Positions 14,529 to 22,829 are shown, counted from the first letter of the stretch. The stretch: DNA of 26,954 nt from JBHIEE01 sp046760445 (GCA_046760445.1 JBHIEE010000028.1:1-26954), one strand, 5' to 3'. Numbers and translations: made by a program. The notes: a model not told the origin generated them from the letters alone.

Positions 14529-14792
14529 ATGGCATTAAAAATCACTGAAGAATGTATTAATTGTGGGGCATGTGAACCAGAATGCCCAAATGAGGCTATT
14601 TCACCTGGGGATGAAATTTTTATTATTGATCCAGAAAAATGTACTGAGTGTGTTGGTCATTATGATGAATCTCAGTGTGTTGCAGTTTGTCCGGTAGATT
14701 GTATTCCTCCTGATCCTGACCATAAGGAAAGTAAAGAGCAATTATTAGAGAAATTCAAAAGGTTGCATCCTGATTTAGAGCCAAAAGTGTAA
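14529..14792 (+). CDS. 2[4Fe-4S] ferredoxin, Allochromatium type
   Basis: An 87-residue electron carrier. The first motif is C9-X2-C12-X2-C15-X3-C19-P. The second is C38-X2-C41-X8-C50-X3-C54-P with an extra C58; the eight-residue insert CVGHYDESQC and the C-terminal helix of about 25 residues are typical of the Allochromatium vinosum/YfhL type, not the short clostridial type. By analogy cluster I uses C9, C12, C15 and C54, and cluster II uses C38, C41, C50 and C19. These ferredoxins have very low and unequal potentials. It has its own promoter and terminator, so it is probably a single-gene unit. Confidence 0.93.
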   Translation: MALKITEECINCGACEPECPNEAISPGDEIFIIDPEKCTECVGHYDESQCVAVCPVDCIPPDPDHKESKEQLLEKFKRLHPDLEPKV

Positions 14793-14826
14793 AAAAATTG
14801 ATTTTAATTTCGGATTTGACTTAAAG

Positions 14827-14857
14827 GGGGCGATTTTCCAAAAATCGCCCCTTTTTT
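14827..14857 (+). terminator. Rho-independent terminator after ferredoxin
   Basis: GGGGCGATTTT (14827-14837), loop CCA, AAAATCGCCCC (14841-14851), then six T. The flanking AAA at 14823-14825 lengthens the stem. It is the strongest terminator in the window. Confidence 0.95.
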
Positions 14858-14870
14858 ATTAGTAAATAAA

Positions 14871-15878
14871 TTGGACCAAAAGAATAAATTTTCCAAAGAA
14901 TTAAATCAAGATCTTTCAGAACATTACAAATTAACTTCGCGACCAAGAATATGGGTGAATATTTTATTGTTTATTGCGACTATCTTCTCTACTTTCTTTG
15001 TTGGAATTATTTTAAGCTTTAGTTTTATTTATAGTGAAGAAATATCTCAGGAGGTTGAACTAGTTCAAAATATTGCAATTTTTAAAGATGAAAAAATTTT
15101 GCTGTTAGCTCTGGCTTATTCAGCCACGCTGATGGGAATTCTTCTCGCTCATGAACTGGGACATTACTTGACTTGCAGATATTATCGGATTAAAGCAACA
15201 TTACCTTATTTCATGCCTGCTCCAACTTTTATTGGTACCTTTGGTGCTTTTATTAAAATCAAATCCCCAATAACTACTAAAAAAGCTTTATTTGATATTG
15301 GAGTAGCGGGACCTCTAGCTGGTTTTTTTCTCTCTCTTCCAGCTGTTTTCTATGGACTTTCTGCTTCGAAAGTGGTCACTTCCCTTCCTGAGGAGGGAAC
15401 AATAATATTTGGTGACCCATTAATTCTCCAGATCGCAGCTAAATTAATTCTAAAAGGGATTCCCTGGGAGTACAATGTTATTCTCCATCCTATAGCCTTT
15501 GCTGGTTGGGTAGGGATTTTAGTGACAGCTTTTAATTTGTTTCCTGTTGGTCAGCTCGATGGAGGACATATTGCCTATTCTTTACTTGGCAGAAAAGCAA
15601 CTATTGTTGCTCGTTTTTTCTTCATTTTATTTATCCTCATGGGAATTTTTTTCTGGATGGGCTGGTTTTTGTGGGCTTTCATTATTTTTATTATGGGCTT
15701 AAAGCACCCAAGAATTGCTGATGAAGTGACTTCTCTAAGTTTAAAAAGAAGATATTTGGGAGTGGTAGTTCTAATTGTTTTTATTCTCTCTTTCATTCCA
15801 GCGCCAGTGAAGGGTTACAGTTTTCTGGAAGTCTTTCATCAGTTTTTTGAAAATTTTTTGACTAAATTTTGGACTTAA
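14871..15878 (+). CDS. M50 site-2-type intramembrane metalloprotease
   Basis: A 335-residue polytopic membrane protein. H94-E95-L-G-H98 lies in a membrane helix, and the third zinc ligand D230 is in NLFPVGQLDGGH, the two signatures of site-2 proteases. About six to eight membrane segments are seen, with a long N-terminal part reminiscent of EGY-like members without a PDZ domain. Such enzymes cut other membrane proteins within the bilayer; the substrate is unknown. The assigned start is TTG at 14871, only 14 bp after the ferredoxin terminator and without a Shine-Dalgarno; a GTG near residue 29 is the next option but would trim the first helix. The start is therefore weak, the family call strong. 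Confidence 0.88.
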   Translation: MDQKNKFSKELNQDLSEHYKLTSRPRIWVNILLFIATIFSTFFVGIILSFSFIYSEEISQEVELVQNIAIFKDEKILLLALAYSATLMGILLAHELGHYLTCRYYRIKATLPYFMPAPTFIGTFGAFIKIKSPITTKKALFDIGVAGPLAGFFLSLPAVFYGLSASKVVTSLPEEGTIIFGDPLILQIAAKLILKGIPWEYNVILHPIAFAGWVGILVTAFNLFPVGQLDGGHIAYSLLGRKATIVARFFFILFILMGIFFWMGWFLWAFIIFIMGLKHPRIADEVTSLSLKRRYLGVVVLIVFILSFIPAPVKGYSFLEVFHQFFENFLTKFWT

Positions 15879-15897
15879 AAATGTCAGAAGAAATCAT

Positions 15898-16128
15898 AAT
15901 AGTATCAAAAAGAATATGAAAACCACTGAGAACACAGATGAATGAAAAATTCCATCCCGAGTACTCGGGACCAAATTACAAACAAATTCCAAATATCAAA
16001 ATCCCAAATTCTCAAAAAATCTATTTGGATCATTAAGTATTTGGTCATTAGATATTGTTTGGGATTTGATGCTTGAGATTTGGGATTTAATAAAGTATGT
16101 GACCTCTGTGGTTAAGTTTGACAATGCT
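15898..16128. repeat. MITE-like element E2 with nested palindrome
   Basis: AACCACTGAG (15921-15930) faces CTCTGTGGTT (16104-16113), and inner AAATTCC/AAATCCC-type repeats face GGGATTTG-type repeats. The left part matches E1 (AATGAAAAATTCCA, then CAAATYACAAACAAA) except that E2 has the 16-bp palindrome at 15955-15970 followed by a second CCA. The right ~68 bp is about 85% identical to E1. It also ends about 22 bp before a gene start (16151). Confidence 0.7.
15955..15970. repeat. 16-bp palindrome, site 3, inside E2
   Basis: TCCCGAGTACTCGGGA lies between two CCA trinucleotides. E1 has the uninterrupted ATTCCAAATCAC at the same place, so E1 looks like the empty site. Confidence 0.85.
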
Positions 16129-16150
16129 GAAATCATAAAGGGAGTTTAAA

Positions 16151-18139
16151 ATGAGAAAATTCATTCTTTTCTCCATAATTCTTTTCACTTTTTCCATCCA
16201 ATTGATTTTTGCTGGATTGAGCAAGCAGATTGTCTACTATAAAATTCAGGCCAAGCTTGTTCCAGGGGAAAAAGCTGTTGTTGGCAGAGAAGAGTTAACC
16301 TGGCTAAATAATTCAGATAAGTTTATTTCAGAACTTCAATTTCACCTTTATTTGAATGCCTTTAAAAATAATCGGTCAACTTTTATGAAAGAAAGTAGAG
16401 GTTTTCATCGAAGATATAAACTTGATCCAGAACACTGGGGCTATATTGAAATTAAGTCGATTAAGATTTTAAATGGTTCAGATTTAACTTCAACTATAGA
16501 ATATATTCAACCAGACGATAATAACAAAGATGATCAAACTGTAATGAAAGTTAGTTTGCCAAAACCAATTCCTCCTCAGGAGAAGATTACCCTGGATATT
16601 GAATTTTATTCTAAATTACCTAAGGTTTTTGCCAGGAGTGGGTTTAAAGATAATTTTTACATGGTCGGACAGTGGTTTCCTAAAATTGGTGTTCTCTGGC
16701 GCGGGGAATGGAACTGTCACCAATACCATTTAAATTCAGAATTTTTTGCTGATTATGGAGTTTATGAAGTAGATATTACTGTTCCCGAGGAATATGTAGT
16801 GGGAGCCACAGGGAAGAGAGTGAAAGAGATCGCTCATAATGATGGGACCAAGACATATACTTATTATCAAGAAGATGTCCATGATTTTGCTTGGACAGCT
16901 TGTCCTGATTTTAAGGTATTTAGAGAAAAGTTCATATTGAAAGATTTACCAGTAAATACTGAAATAATTTTGCTGCTTCATAAACAACACCTTAATCAAA
17001 AAAAGAGATATTTAAAGGCTATCAAACAAGCAATCGAATTTTATTCGATTAACTATGGTCCTTATCCTTATCAGACAATAACTATTGTTGATCCTGCTCC
17101 TGCAGCATGGGGTGCTGGAGGAATGGAATATCCAACCCTAATTACAGGCGGTTCAATATCCTGGTTACCCAAGGGATTATTAATGGTTGAAATGGTAGTT
17201 ATTCATGAATTTGGACACAATTACTGGTATGGAATAGTGGGATCTAATGAGTTTGAAGAAGCCTGGCTTGATGAAGGAATTAATACTTATTCTGAAATAA
17301 AGGCAATGACTGAATATTATGGCTCAGAAAGTTCTATGATCAAACTGTGGGGTATTAAAATCAGTGACTTGATTTTACAGAGACTTCAGGTAATTGCTTC
17401 TGGAAAAATGGACCCCATCTTAAAGAAATCCTGGGAGTTCTATAGCAGGGGAAGTTATAGTATAAATTCCTATTCCAAAGCTGCTTTAATGCTTCTTACT
17501 TTAGAAAACTATCTTGGTGAAGATGTTATGTCGAAAATAATGAGAGCTTATTTTGAAAAATGGAGATTCAAGCATCCAACTACTGAAGATTTTATTGCTA
17601 CTACCCAGGAAGTCAGCGGTCAAGATTTAACCTGGTTTTTTAATCAGTTTATGTATAGCCCAGATAAGTTAGATTATGCTATTGGAGAAGTTAAGTGTGA
17701 ATTGATTAAAGAGCAAAAAGGAATATTTGACAAGAAGCCGGGAGCTGGAAGCAAGAAACTAGAAGCAGGAGGCAAGAAACTGGAAGCAAAAGACAGGAAG
17801 CAAGAAGCAGGAAGCCGGGAGCAGGAGAAAATATATAAGAATGAAGTAGTGGTAATAAGAAAAGGCGAGTTAATTTTTCCTCAAGAAATATTAGTTGAAT
17901 TTGAGGATGGGGAGAAGATTATTGAAAAATGGGATGGTAAGGAAAGATGGAAAAGATTTATTTATTTTAAACCTAAAAAAATTAAATGTGCCCAGTTAGA
18001 CCCTGAGGGAAAGATTGTCATTGATGTAAATTTTATCAATAATTCTCGAACTTTAAGAGGTAATAAAACATCTCCACTGAAATATGCCTTAAGCGTGATG
18101 TTTAATTTTCAAAACATATTAGCTTCTATATCTTTTTAA
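16151..18139 (+). CDS. Exported M1-family zinc metallopeptidase
   Basis: A 662-residue protein with a signal peptide (about 1-21, ending IFA). It has the M1 exopeptidase motif as GGMEYP (E326) and the zinc site H352-E353-F-G-H356 with E375 18 residues later (WLDEG), so it should be an active aminopeptidase-like enzyme in the periplasm or outside. The catalytic region resembles the M1 peptidases found in Bacteroidota and candidate phyla. Residues 529-559 are an odd insertion: a heptanucleotide tract read in frame as a seven-residue repeat (KPGAGSK, KLEAGGK and so on), highly charged and probably a flexible loop between the helical and C-terminal strands. AAGGGAG (Shine-Dalgarno) precedes the ATG. 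The next gene follows by 17 bp. Confidence 0.9.
   Translation: MRKFILFSIILFTFSIQLIFAGLSKQIVYYKIQAKLVPGEKAVVGREELTWLNNSDKFISELQFHLYLNAFKNNRSTFMKESRGFHRRYKLDPEHWGYIEIKSIKILNGSDLTSTIEYIQPDDNNKDDQTVMKVSLPKPIPPQEKITLDIEFYSKLPKVFARSGFKDNFYMVGQWFPKIGVLWRGEWNCHQYHLNSEFFADYGVYEVDITVPEEYVVGATGKRVKEIAHNDGTKTYTYYQEDVHDFAWTACPDFKVFREKFILKDLPVNTEIILLLHKQHLNQKKRYLKAIKQAIEFYSINYGPYPYQTITIVDPAPAAWGAGGMEYPTLITGGSISWLPKGLLMVEMVVIHEFGHNYWYGIVGSNEFEEAWLDEGINTYSEIKAMTEYYGSESSMIKLWGIKISDLILQRLQVIASGKMDPILKKSWEFYSRGSYSINSYSKAALMLLTLENYLGEDVMSKIMRAYFEKWRFKHPTTEDFIATTQEVSGQDLTWFFNQFMYSPDKLDYAIGEVKCELIKEQKGIFDKKPGAGSKKLEAGGKKLEAKDRKQEAGSREQEKIYKNEVVVIRKGELIFPQEILVEFEDGEKIIEKWDGKERWKRFIYFKPKKIKCAQLDPEGKIVIDVNFINNSRTLRGNKTSPLKYALSVMFNFQNILASISF
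17735..17825 (+). repeat. Heptamer tract inside the M1 peptidase gene
   Basis: Thirteen consecutive 7-bp units of AAGCNNG type (AAGCAGG, AAGCAAG, AAACTGG and variants). The 91 bp lie inside the reading frame without a stop. The same unit type, in reverse, lies at 23241-23269 downstream of the VTT gene. Confidence 0.9.
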
Positions 18140-18156
18140 ACAGAGGAGGAAAGGAA

Positions 18157-19065
18157 GTGAGAATTTTAAAATGCTATTATAAAGGGATTAAAGAGGCTAC
18201 TTTTCAGCCAAAGATGGTTTTTCTTTTATGGATATTTAATTTAATGCTCGGGTTAATCGTTTTTTTTCAGGCCTTCAGGATATTATCGAGGGTGATAGGA
18301 AGCAATTTAACGGCTGACCAGCTATTGAAAAAATTCGATTTTAATTTTTTCTTTGAATTGTTAGCTTATCAAGGAGAATCAATTCGAAGTGTTTTCTCTA
18401 TGATTTTTATTTTATTCTTTATTTATTTCTTAGTTTCCATTTTTCTTTCTGGTGGAATTCTCTTTACCCTCACTCATCCTCGAAAGTTAAATTATTTTGA
18501 GAATAATAAGGAGAGCTTTGCTCAAGTCTTTTTCCAGGGAGGAGGTAAGTTTTTTGGTCGATTTTTCCGATTAGCGATCTATTCTTTAATCTTGTGGATT
18601 GCTTTGATAGGTATTTATTTCTTAATGAGTTTTTTGAGCAAAGTTTTAACTAATCACGGAGCAAATGAACAGTTAGCATATTATCTTTTCTGGGTAAGAA
18701 TCGGAGTTGGTCTATTTTTGATTTTTTTAATTAAAATGATTCTGGATTATACTCGGATTAAAATAGTAAATGAGAATTGTCGGAAGGTTTTCAGTTCTTT
18801 ACTTAAAATAATTAAATTTGTTTTTAAAAAATTGGCACAAACTTTAGCCCTTTACTATTCGCTCCTCTTTGCTGGATTAATTTTATTTGGAATTTATTTT
18901 GCTCTTAAGCAGCTAATTCCTGTAGATTCTTTAGTGACAATAGTTGTTCTTTTATTTATCCAGCAGATATTTATTGCCAGTCGTGGATGGCTGAAAATAG
19001 CCTTTCTGGCTGCTCAACTAAGATTTTACTCCTCTGATCATTCTTTAAACAGCAAAATTTTTTAA
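18157..19065 (+). CDS. Polytopic membrane protein, unknown function
   Basis: A 302-residue protein with about six membrane segments (near 20-40, 82-105, 137-160, 175-195, 227-250 and 255-278) and basic loops. I do not recognise the family. Its C-terminus, QQIFIASRGWLKIAFLAAQLRFY, is amphipathic and looks conserved. The GTG start is supported by AGGAGG (18143-18149) 7-8 nt upstream. It is 17 bp behind the exported peptidase and is probably in its operon, so a role in envelope transport or assembly is conceivable, but nothing in the sequence shows it. Confidence 0.7.
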   Translation: MRILKCYYKGIKEATFQPKMVFLLWIFNLMLGLIVFFQAFRILSRVIGSNLTADQLLKKFDFNFFFELLAYQGESIRSVFSMIFILFFIYFLVSIFLSGGILFTLTHPRKLNYFENNKESFAQVFFQGGGKFFGRFFRLAIYSLILWIALIGIYFLMSFLSKVLTNHGANEQLAYYLFWVRIGVGLFLIFLIKMILDYTRIKIVNENCRKVFSSLLKIIKFVFKKLAQTLALYYSLLFAGLILFGIYFALKQLIPVDSLVTIVVLLFIQQIFIASRGWLKIAFLAAQLRFYSSDHSLNSKIF

Positions 19066-19258
19066 AATTTAAATTTTAAAAAATTGAATAAACCTATTGC
19101 AAAATAATAAATTTTGGGTTATAAATTAATTGTTTTTGTTCTTAATAAGGCAAAAGGGGATGCATTTAGAATTCTCAGTTAAAGGGAGGTGAGAATCACT
19201 AAAAAATAATGTATAAGTGATTTAGTTTATAGAGAATAAAAAAGTCAAGGAGGAAAAA

Positions 19259-20458
19259 ATGAAAAATCTAAAAAGGGTAGTTTCTTTGGGGGTTTTAAGT
19301 TCTCTGCTCATTTTCTTATTGCCAGGAATGAGTAATGGAGCTGAATTAAAACTGAGAATGACCGTTGAGAAAGCTAATATTAGATTAAAACCATCTCTTG
19401 ACAGTGTAGTTATAGGTACGGCACCCTTAGGAGCGATTTTGGAGTCAGATGAGCAAATAGGAGAGTGGTTTAGAGTGAATCTGCCACCTGATGAGAAAGG
19501 ATTTGTGGTTACTGGATATATTCATTCCAGTGTAGTCGAGGTAATAACCGAGAAACCAGTTGAAGAAAAACCTATTTCTCCACCACCTCCGCCGCCACCA
19601 GCACCTCCTCAACCACCAGCACCAGCTTATCAACCTTCTCCTGGCCCTGGAATTGGATTTGGTGTGAAATTCTCAGGAGGAATGGGTTATCTTTCTGGCG
19701 GCGATATAAATACTTATTTAAAAAGTCAAGTTGATTATTGGGATGATAGGACGAATGTTAATGTAGATGGGGAATTTAAACCAGTTCATATTGGATTTGA
19801 TTTGAAGGGCGAGGTTATTGTTAATTTTACTCCTCAATTAGGAATGGGATTTGGAGTGGGTTATCTTTCAGCGAGTAAGGAAAGCACAGTGGAGAATACT
19901 TGGGGCACTTGGTTTCCAACTACTTATGAAGACACTGCCAAGCAAAAGGTAAGTGCTATTCCGATAACCTTTAGTGTTTATTTTGGTTTACCTATGGGAG
20001 ATATGATGAGTCTTACAGCCAATGCTGGAATAGGCTATTACTTAGGAACAGTCAATTGGAACTATAATTATGAATCGGATGATGGTCTTGAAAAATATAA
20101 GGAGAGTTGGAAGGGCAAATCCAATGCTTTAGGATTACATGGTGGTTTGGGATTGGAATTCAATTTTTCTCCAAATATGGCTTTTGTGATTGAAGGTGTT
20201 GGAAGATACGCTCAGCTGAAAGGACTAACCGGGGATTTAGACTGGGAACAGGATTTTTTTGGAAGTCATAGTAATGGAACTGAAAAGGATGTAACTCTCT
20301 GGTCGTTTGATTGGCGTTCTACAGTTACGGGAAAGGAATATCCTTGGCTAGGTTTTGATGATGATAAGCCTGGGGGATCAAATTTAAGCAATGTCCGAGA
20401 AGCAAAGATTAACCTGTCCAGTGTTTCAGTGAGAGCAGGAATTAAGTTCAAATTCTGA
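19259..20458 (+). CDS. Exported SH3b protein with predicted outer-membrane beta-barrel
   Basis: The 399-residue protein has a signal peptide (about 1-28, NGA-E), an SH3b domain (about 33-95: ANIRLKPSLDSVVIGTAPLGAILE, EWFRVNL, GFVVTGYI), a proline-rich linker (about 96-132, with a run of seven Pro) and a C-terminal domain of alternating strands ending AGIKFKF, the Phe-terminal signature of outer-membrane barrels. Strand count suggests eight to ten. The SH3b would face the periplasm and could bind peptidoglycan, tethering the barrel. AAGGAGG lies close upstream of the ATG. It is the best evidence in the window that the cell is diderm. Confidence 0.8.
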   Translation: MKNLKRVVSLGVLSSLLIFLLPGMSNGAELKLRMTVEKANIRLKPSLDSVVIGTAPLGAILESDEQIGEWFRVNLPPDEKGFVVTGYIHSSVVEVITEKPVEEKPISPPPPPPPAPPQPPAPAYQPSPGPGIGFGVKFSGGMGYLSGGDINTYLKSQVDYWDDRTNVNVDGEFKPVHIGFDLKGEVIVNFTPQLGMGFGVGYLSASKESTVENTWGTWFPTTYEDTAKQKVSAIPITFSVYFGLPMGDMMSLTANAGIGYYLGTVNWNYNYESDDGLEKYKESWKGKSNALGLHGGLGLEFNFSPNMAFVIEGVGRYAQLKGLTGDLDWEQDFFGSHSNGTEKDVTLWSFDWRSTVTGKEYPWLGFDDDKPGGSNLSNVREAKINLSSVSVRAGIKFKF

Positions 20459-20488
20459 TTTCACGCTGATCAGTAAATTAATGAAATT

Positions 20489-20532
20489 CTTGGGCTGTGG
20501 GTTTAAAAATCTACAGTCCAAGGAAATTTTTT
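20489..20532 (+). terminator. Probable terminator after the SH3b-barrel gene
   Basis: CTTGGGCTGTGG (20489-20500) pairs with CTACAGTCCAAG (20511-20522) with two G-U pairs, followed by GAAATTTTTT. It is 31 bp past the stop and runs up to the next gene. Confidence 0.7.
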
Positions 20533-20536
20533 AGTT

Positions 20537-20839
20537 ATGAAGACGCATCGAATCAAAGAGGATTCTTTTGTAGTTATTTATCTTAATAACCCTAAGGAAA
20601 AATTCTGGGGAAGACTAATTTCGCTTAAGCCTGAAGGAGTTCAAGTTAAGGGGTTAAATATCAATTCTTTTAATGATTGGCTGAGAAATATGAGTTCAAT
20701 TAATTTATCTACTGTTTTCTTTCCAATGATTAGGGTTGAGAAAATCATTCTTGATGAATCATCTGATTCTTCTCTTTCTTTTAAGGATCAAGTGATTAAG
20801 AAAACACAGAAATCACCCACTGAACTGTTCAATTCTTGA
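20537..20839 (+). CDS. Small protein of unknown function
   Basis: A 100-residue protein, mostly beta strands then a charged tail: FVVIYLNNPKEKFWGRLISL, GVQVKGLNINSFNDWLR, TVFFPMIRVEKIILDESS. The pattern looks conserved and not random, and I have an impression of relatives in Acidobacteriota-like genomes, but I cannot name a family. The core could form a small SH3- or Sm-like barrel (inference). It lies directly behind a terminator with only a weak AGGA 13 nt upstream, so how it is transcribed is unclear. Confidence 0.55.
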   Translation: MKTHRIKEDSFVVIYLNNPKEKFWGRLISLKPEGVQVKGLNINSFNDWLRNMSSINLSTVFFPMIRVEKIILDESSDSSLSFKDQVIKKTQKSPTELFNS

Positions 20840-21089
20840 TTTTCACAAAATCTGTGAAAAACCTTGTGGAAAAGTTTGTTATAAATGAGATAAGTGACAA
20901 AAAAAATTGAAGTTATAACATTTTGAACAAATTTTAGTCATCATCTATCTTATTGATTCGAAATATCTTATGATTGATTGATTATTATTAAATTTTTTGT
21001 TTAGTTTATTTAACTAACTGATTATAAAATTCTAAGCATAAATTTTATGTTCGAGTAACAGCTCCAAAAAATTGAATTTTTTTATTAAT

Positions 21090-21118
21090 TTGACATTAAA
21101 TGGAAATTAAAATAAAAT
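21090..21118 (+). promoter_or_regulatory. tRNA-Leu promoter
   Basis: TTGACA (21090-21095), 17 bp, TAAAAT (21113-21118). Transcription should begin near 21125, 4 bp before the tRNA. Confidence 0.75.
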
Positions 21119-21128
21119 TTTCCAAGTA

Positions 21129-21214
21129 GCCGGAGTGGTGAAACTGGTAGACGCGCTGGACTCAAAATCCAGTCCTGAGCAATCGGGGTGTGGGTTCGAA
21201 TCCCTCCTCCGGCA
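21129..21214 (+). tRNA. tRNA-Leu (anticodon CAA)
   Basis: An 86-nt class II tRNA. The acceptor arms GCCGGAG and CTCCGGC pair, the anticodon stem CTGGA/TCCAG encloses CTCAAAA (anticodon CAA), a long variable arm (CCTGAGCAATCGGGG) follows, and the T loop is TTCGAAT. One T-stem pair is mismatched. It reads TTG. Confidence 0.95.
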
Positions 21215-21335
21215 CTTGAAAAACAAGAATTGGAAGATTCTTTTTTTGTTTGAACCTTTCATTTGACTGCAAAATTGAGGACCAAAATTAGTGACTTTAG
21301 TCACATTTTGTTCTGACAGAGTGTGGTAGGAAAAA

Positions 21336-21959
21336 ATGAGCGAAGAAACAGAAAAATCGCAGGTTAATAAAAAAGCAAAATTCTCTTCTTTTTATGATTT
21401 GATCATTGCCCGAAGATCAATCAGACAATTTAAATCCAAACCAGTACAGCAGGAACTTTTGGTGAAAATTGTCAATGCAGGAAGATTAGCTCCTTCAGCT
21501 GCTAATCTTCAGCCATTAGAATATATAATTGTTTTTAACAGTAAATTGAATAAAAAAATTTTTGACTGTTTAAACTGGGCTAATTACCTCGGTGATGAAG
21601 GCAAACCAAAGCCTGGTTATGAACCAGCAGCATATATTATAGGTTTAATTAATTTGTCGATAAAAGAAAAAGGTTATGAATATGACGTAGGTGCTTCTTT
21701 TGAAAATATGATATTAACCGCTCTGGAAGAAGGAGTTGGAAGCTGTTGGATAAGATCAATAAATAGAAAAAAACTTTCCCAGATATTAGAAATTCCATCT
21801 AATTATATAATAGATTCTGTTCTTGCTCTGGGCTATCCTGATGAGGAACCGATTGTTGAAGAAGTAAAACATTCAATTAAATATTGGAAAGATCAAGAAG
21901 ACAGGCTACATGTTCCAAAGAGAAGATTAATAGACATAATCCATTATAATAAATTTTAG
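21336..21959 (+). CDS. Nitroreductase-family flavoprotein
   Basis: A 207-residue FMN-dependent nitroreductase-fold protein. It shows ARRSIRQFK near the N-terminus (phosphate binding), LAPSAANLQPLEYIIV, a middle helix YDVGASFENMILTALEEGVGSCWI, and ALGYPDEEP. Such enzymes reduce quinones, nitro compounds or flavins with NAD(P)H; the true substrate cannot be read. It has a 20-residue lysine-rich start that could be trimmed, with a weak GGTAGG 5 nt before the ATG. A single gene, between tRNA-Leu and the lipoprotein. Confidence 0.88.
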   Translation: MSEETEKSQVNKKAKFSSFYDLIIARRSIRQFKSKPVQQELLVKIVNAGRLAPSAANLQPLEYIIVFNSKLNKKIFDCLNWANYLGDEGKPKPGYEPAAYIIGLINLSIKEKGYEYDVGASFENMILTALEEGVGSCWIRSINRKKLSQILEIPSNYIIDSVLALGYPDEEPIVEEVKHSIKYWKDQEDRLHVPKRRLIDIIHYNKF

Positions 21960-22196
21960 TTATCCTTTAACAGCTTAATTAAAAAATATAAATTCTTAAT
22001 GTTAAATTAACTCAAAATTTAATTTTATATACTTCTTATTTATTTGAGCTAATACTTGTCGGGAGAGATAGAAATTACAAATTGTTTTTAATATTTTTTA
22101 ATTTTATGAAATTGATTTATTAAATGCAATGATAAATTTTTGAGAGAGTTCTAATAATCCTAATAATTATTAGACTAATAAAATTTCTTCGTGAAC
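21960..22196. other. AT-rich gap with no recognised gene
   Basis: About 240 bp, strongly AT-rich. I see only a short palindrome CTAATAATTATTAG (near 22159-22172) and no ORF, RNA or repeat of the families seen elsewhere. Confidence 0.5.
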
Positions 22197-22225
22197 TTGA
22201 CTTTTAAGGATTTCTAACTTATTAT
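22197..22225 (+). promoter_or_regulatory. Lipoprotein gene promoter
   Basis: TTGACT (22197-22202), 17 bp, TATTAT (22220-22225). The leader would be about 16 nt and contains GGAAGG (22236-22241), 6 nt before the ATG. Confidence 0.65.
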
Positions 22226-22247
22226 TACTATAAAAGGAAGGAAGATA

Positions 22248-22829
22248 ATGAAGAAAATTGGTGCTCTATTAATTATTCCTTTATTTTTTATTTTATTCTT
22301 GATTAACTGCTCCAATTCTCCAACTTCGCCGGATGAGGCTTTTCTTTCTTCAACTCCAGAGTCAGTTTCTAACCAGAGTGCGAGATTAGGATTTTTGGAG
22401 TTAACCCTTAAGGATAAACCAATTGATAACGCTCAGAATATTTTTGTTACCATAAATAAAATAAGAGTTCATAAGGCTGCTCCTGCTAATTTTATTGTTG
22501 TTTCAGAAGAAGAACAGGAATTTGATTTATTAGCCTTAAAAAATAATCCCACTCCAATTGTGGAAACTGAGTTAGAAGAAGGTCATTATAATCAAATTAG
22601 AATGTCAGTTGTCTCTGGAAGAATAATTATTGATGGTGTTGAATATGAAATGAAAGTCCCCAGCAAGGAGATAAAAATTCCGGTTCAATTTGAGGTGAAA
22701 GAAAAAAGCACAATACAAATTATTTTGGATTTTGATGCTGAGAAATCAATAAAAGTGATTAAAAGAGGGAAGAAGGATAGTTATATTCTGAGACCAGTGA
22801 TAAAGGTTGAAGGAATAAGTTATTCGTAA
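22248..22829 (+). CDS. DUF4382-like lipoprotein
   Basis: A 193-residue protein with a lipoprotein signal (hydrophobic stretch then LINC, C21; Asn before the Cys is uncommon). The mature part matches the DUF4382 pattern: LGFLELTLKDKPIDNAQNIFVTINKIRVHK, FDLLAL, EEGHYNQIRMSV and a final ILRPVIKVE strand. These beta-sandwich domains are frequent cell-surface or periplasmic lipoproteins; no function is known. It has its own promoter and no partner gene. Confidence 0.8.
   Translation: MKKIGALLIIPLFFILFLINCSNSPTSPDEAFLSSTPESVSNQSARLGFLELTLKDKPIDNAQNIFVTINKIRVHKAAPANFIVVSEEEQEFDLLALKNNPTPIVETELEEGHYNQIRMSVVSGRIIIDGVEYEMKVPSKEIKIPVQFEVKEKSTIQIILDFDAEKSIKVIKRGKKDSYILRPVIKVEGISYS

Noticed and set aside
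12599..16123. TTGACA at the right ends of E1 and E2 as promoters
   Set aside because: Neither copy has a -10 hexamer at 16-18 bp, so the word may be conserved simply as part of the element end.
19171..19196. ATTCTCA and TGAGAAT halves before the SH3b-barrel gene as a second Fur box
   Set aside because: The halves are in everted order with 12 bp between them, unlike the 7-1-7 box at feoA. They could form a small hairpin, but chance is likely for 7-mers.
19188..19210. Six-codon leader ORF (GTG...TAA) behind AGGGAGG
   Set aside because: The GTG overlaps the Shine-Dalgarno itself, leaving no spacing, and the peptide is too short to judge.
21107..21304. A 65-codon minus-strand ORF over tRNA-Leu
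   Set aside because: Its RRRDSNPHPDCSGLDFESSAS sort of peptide is the usual false translation of the antisense of a tRNA gene; shortened here as it is only a shadow.
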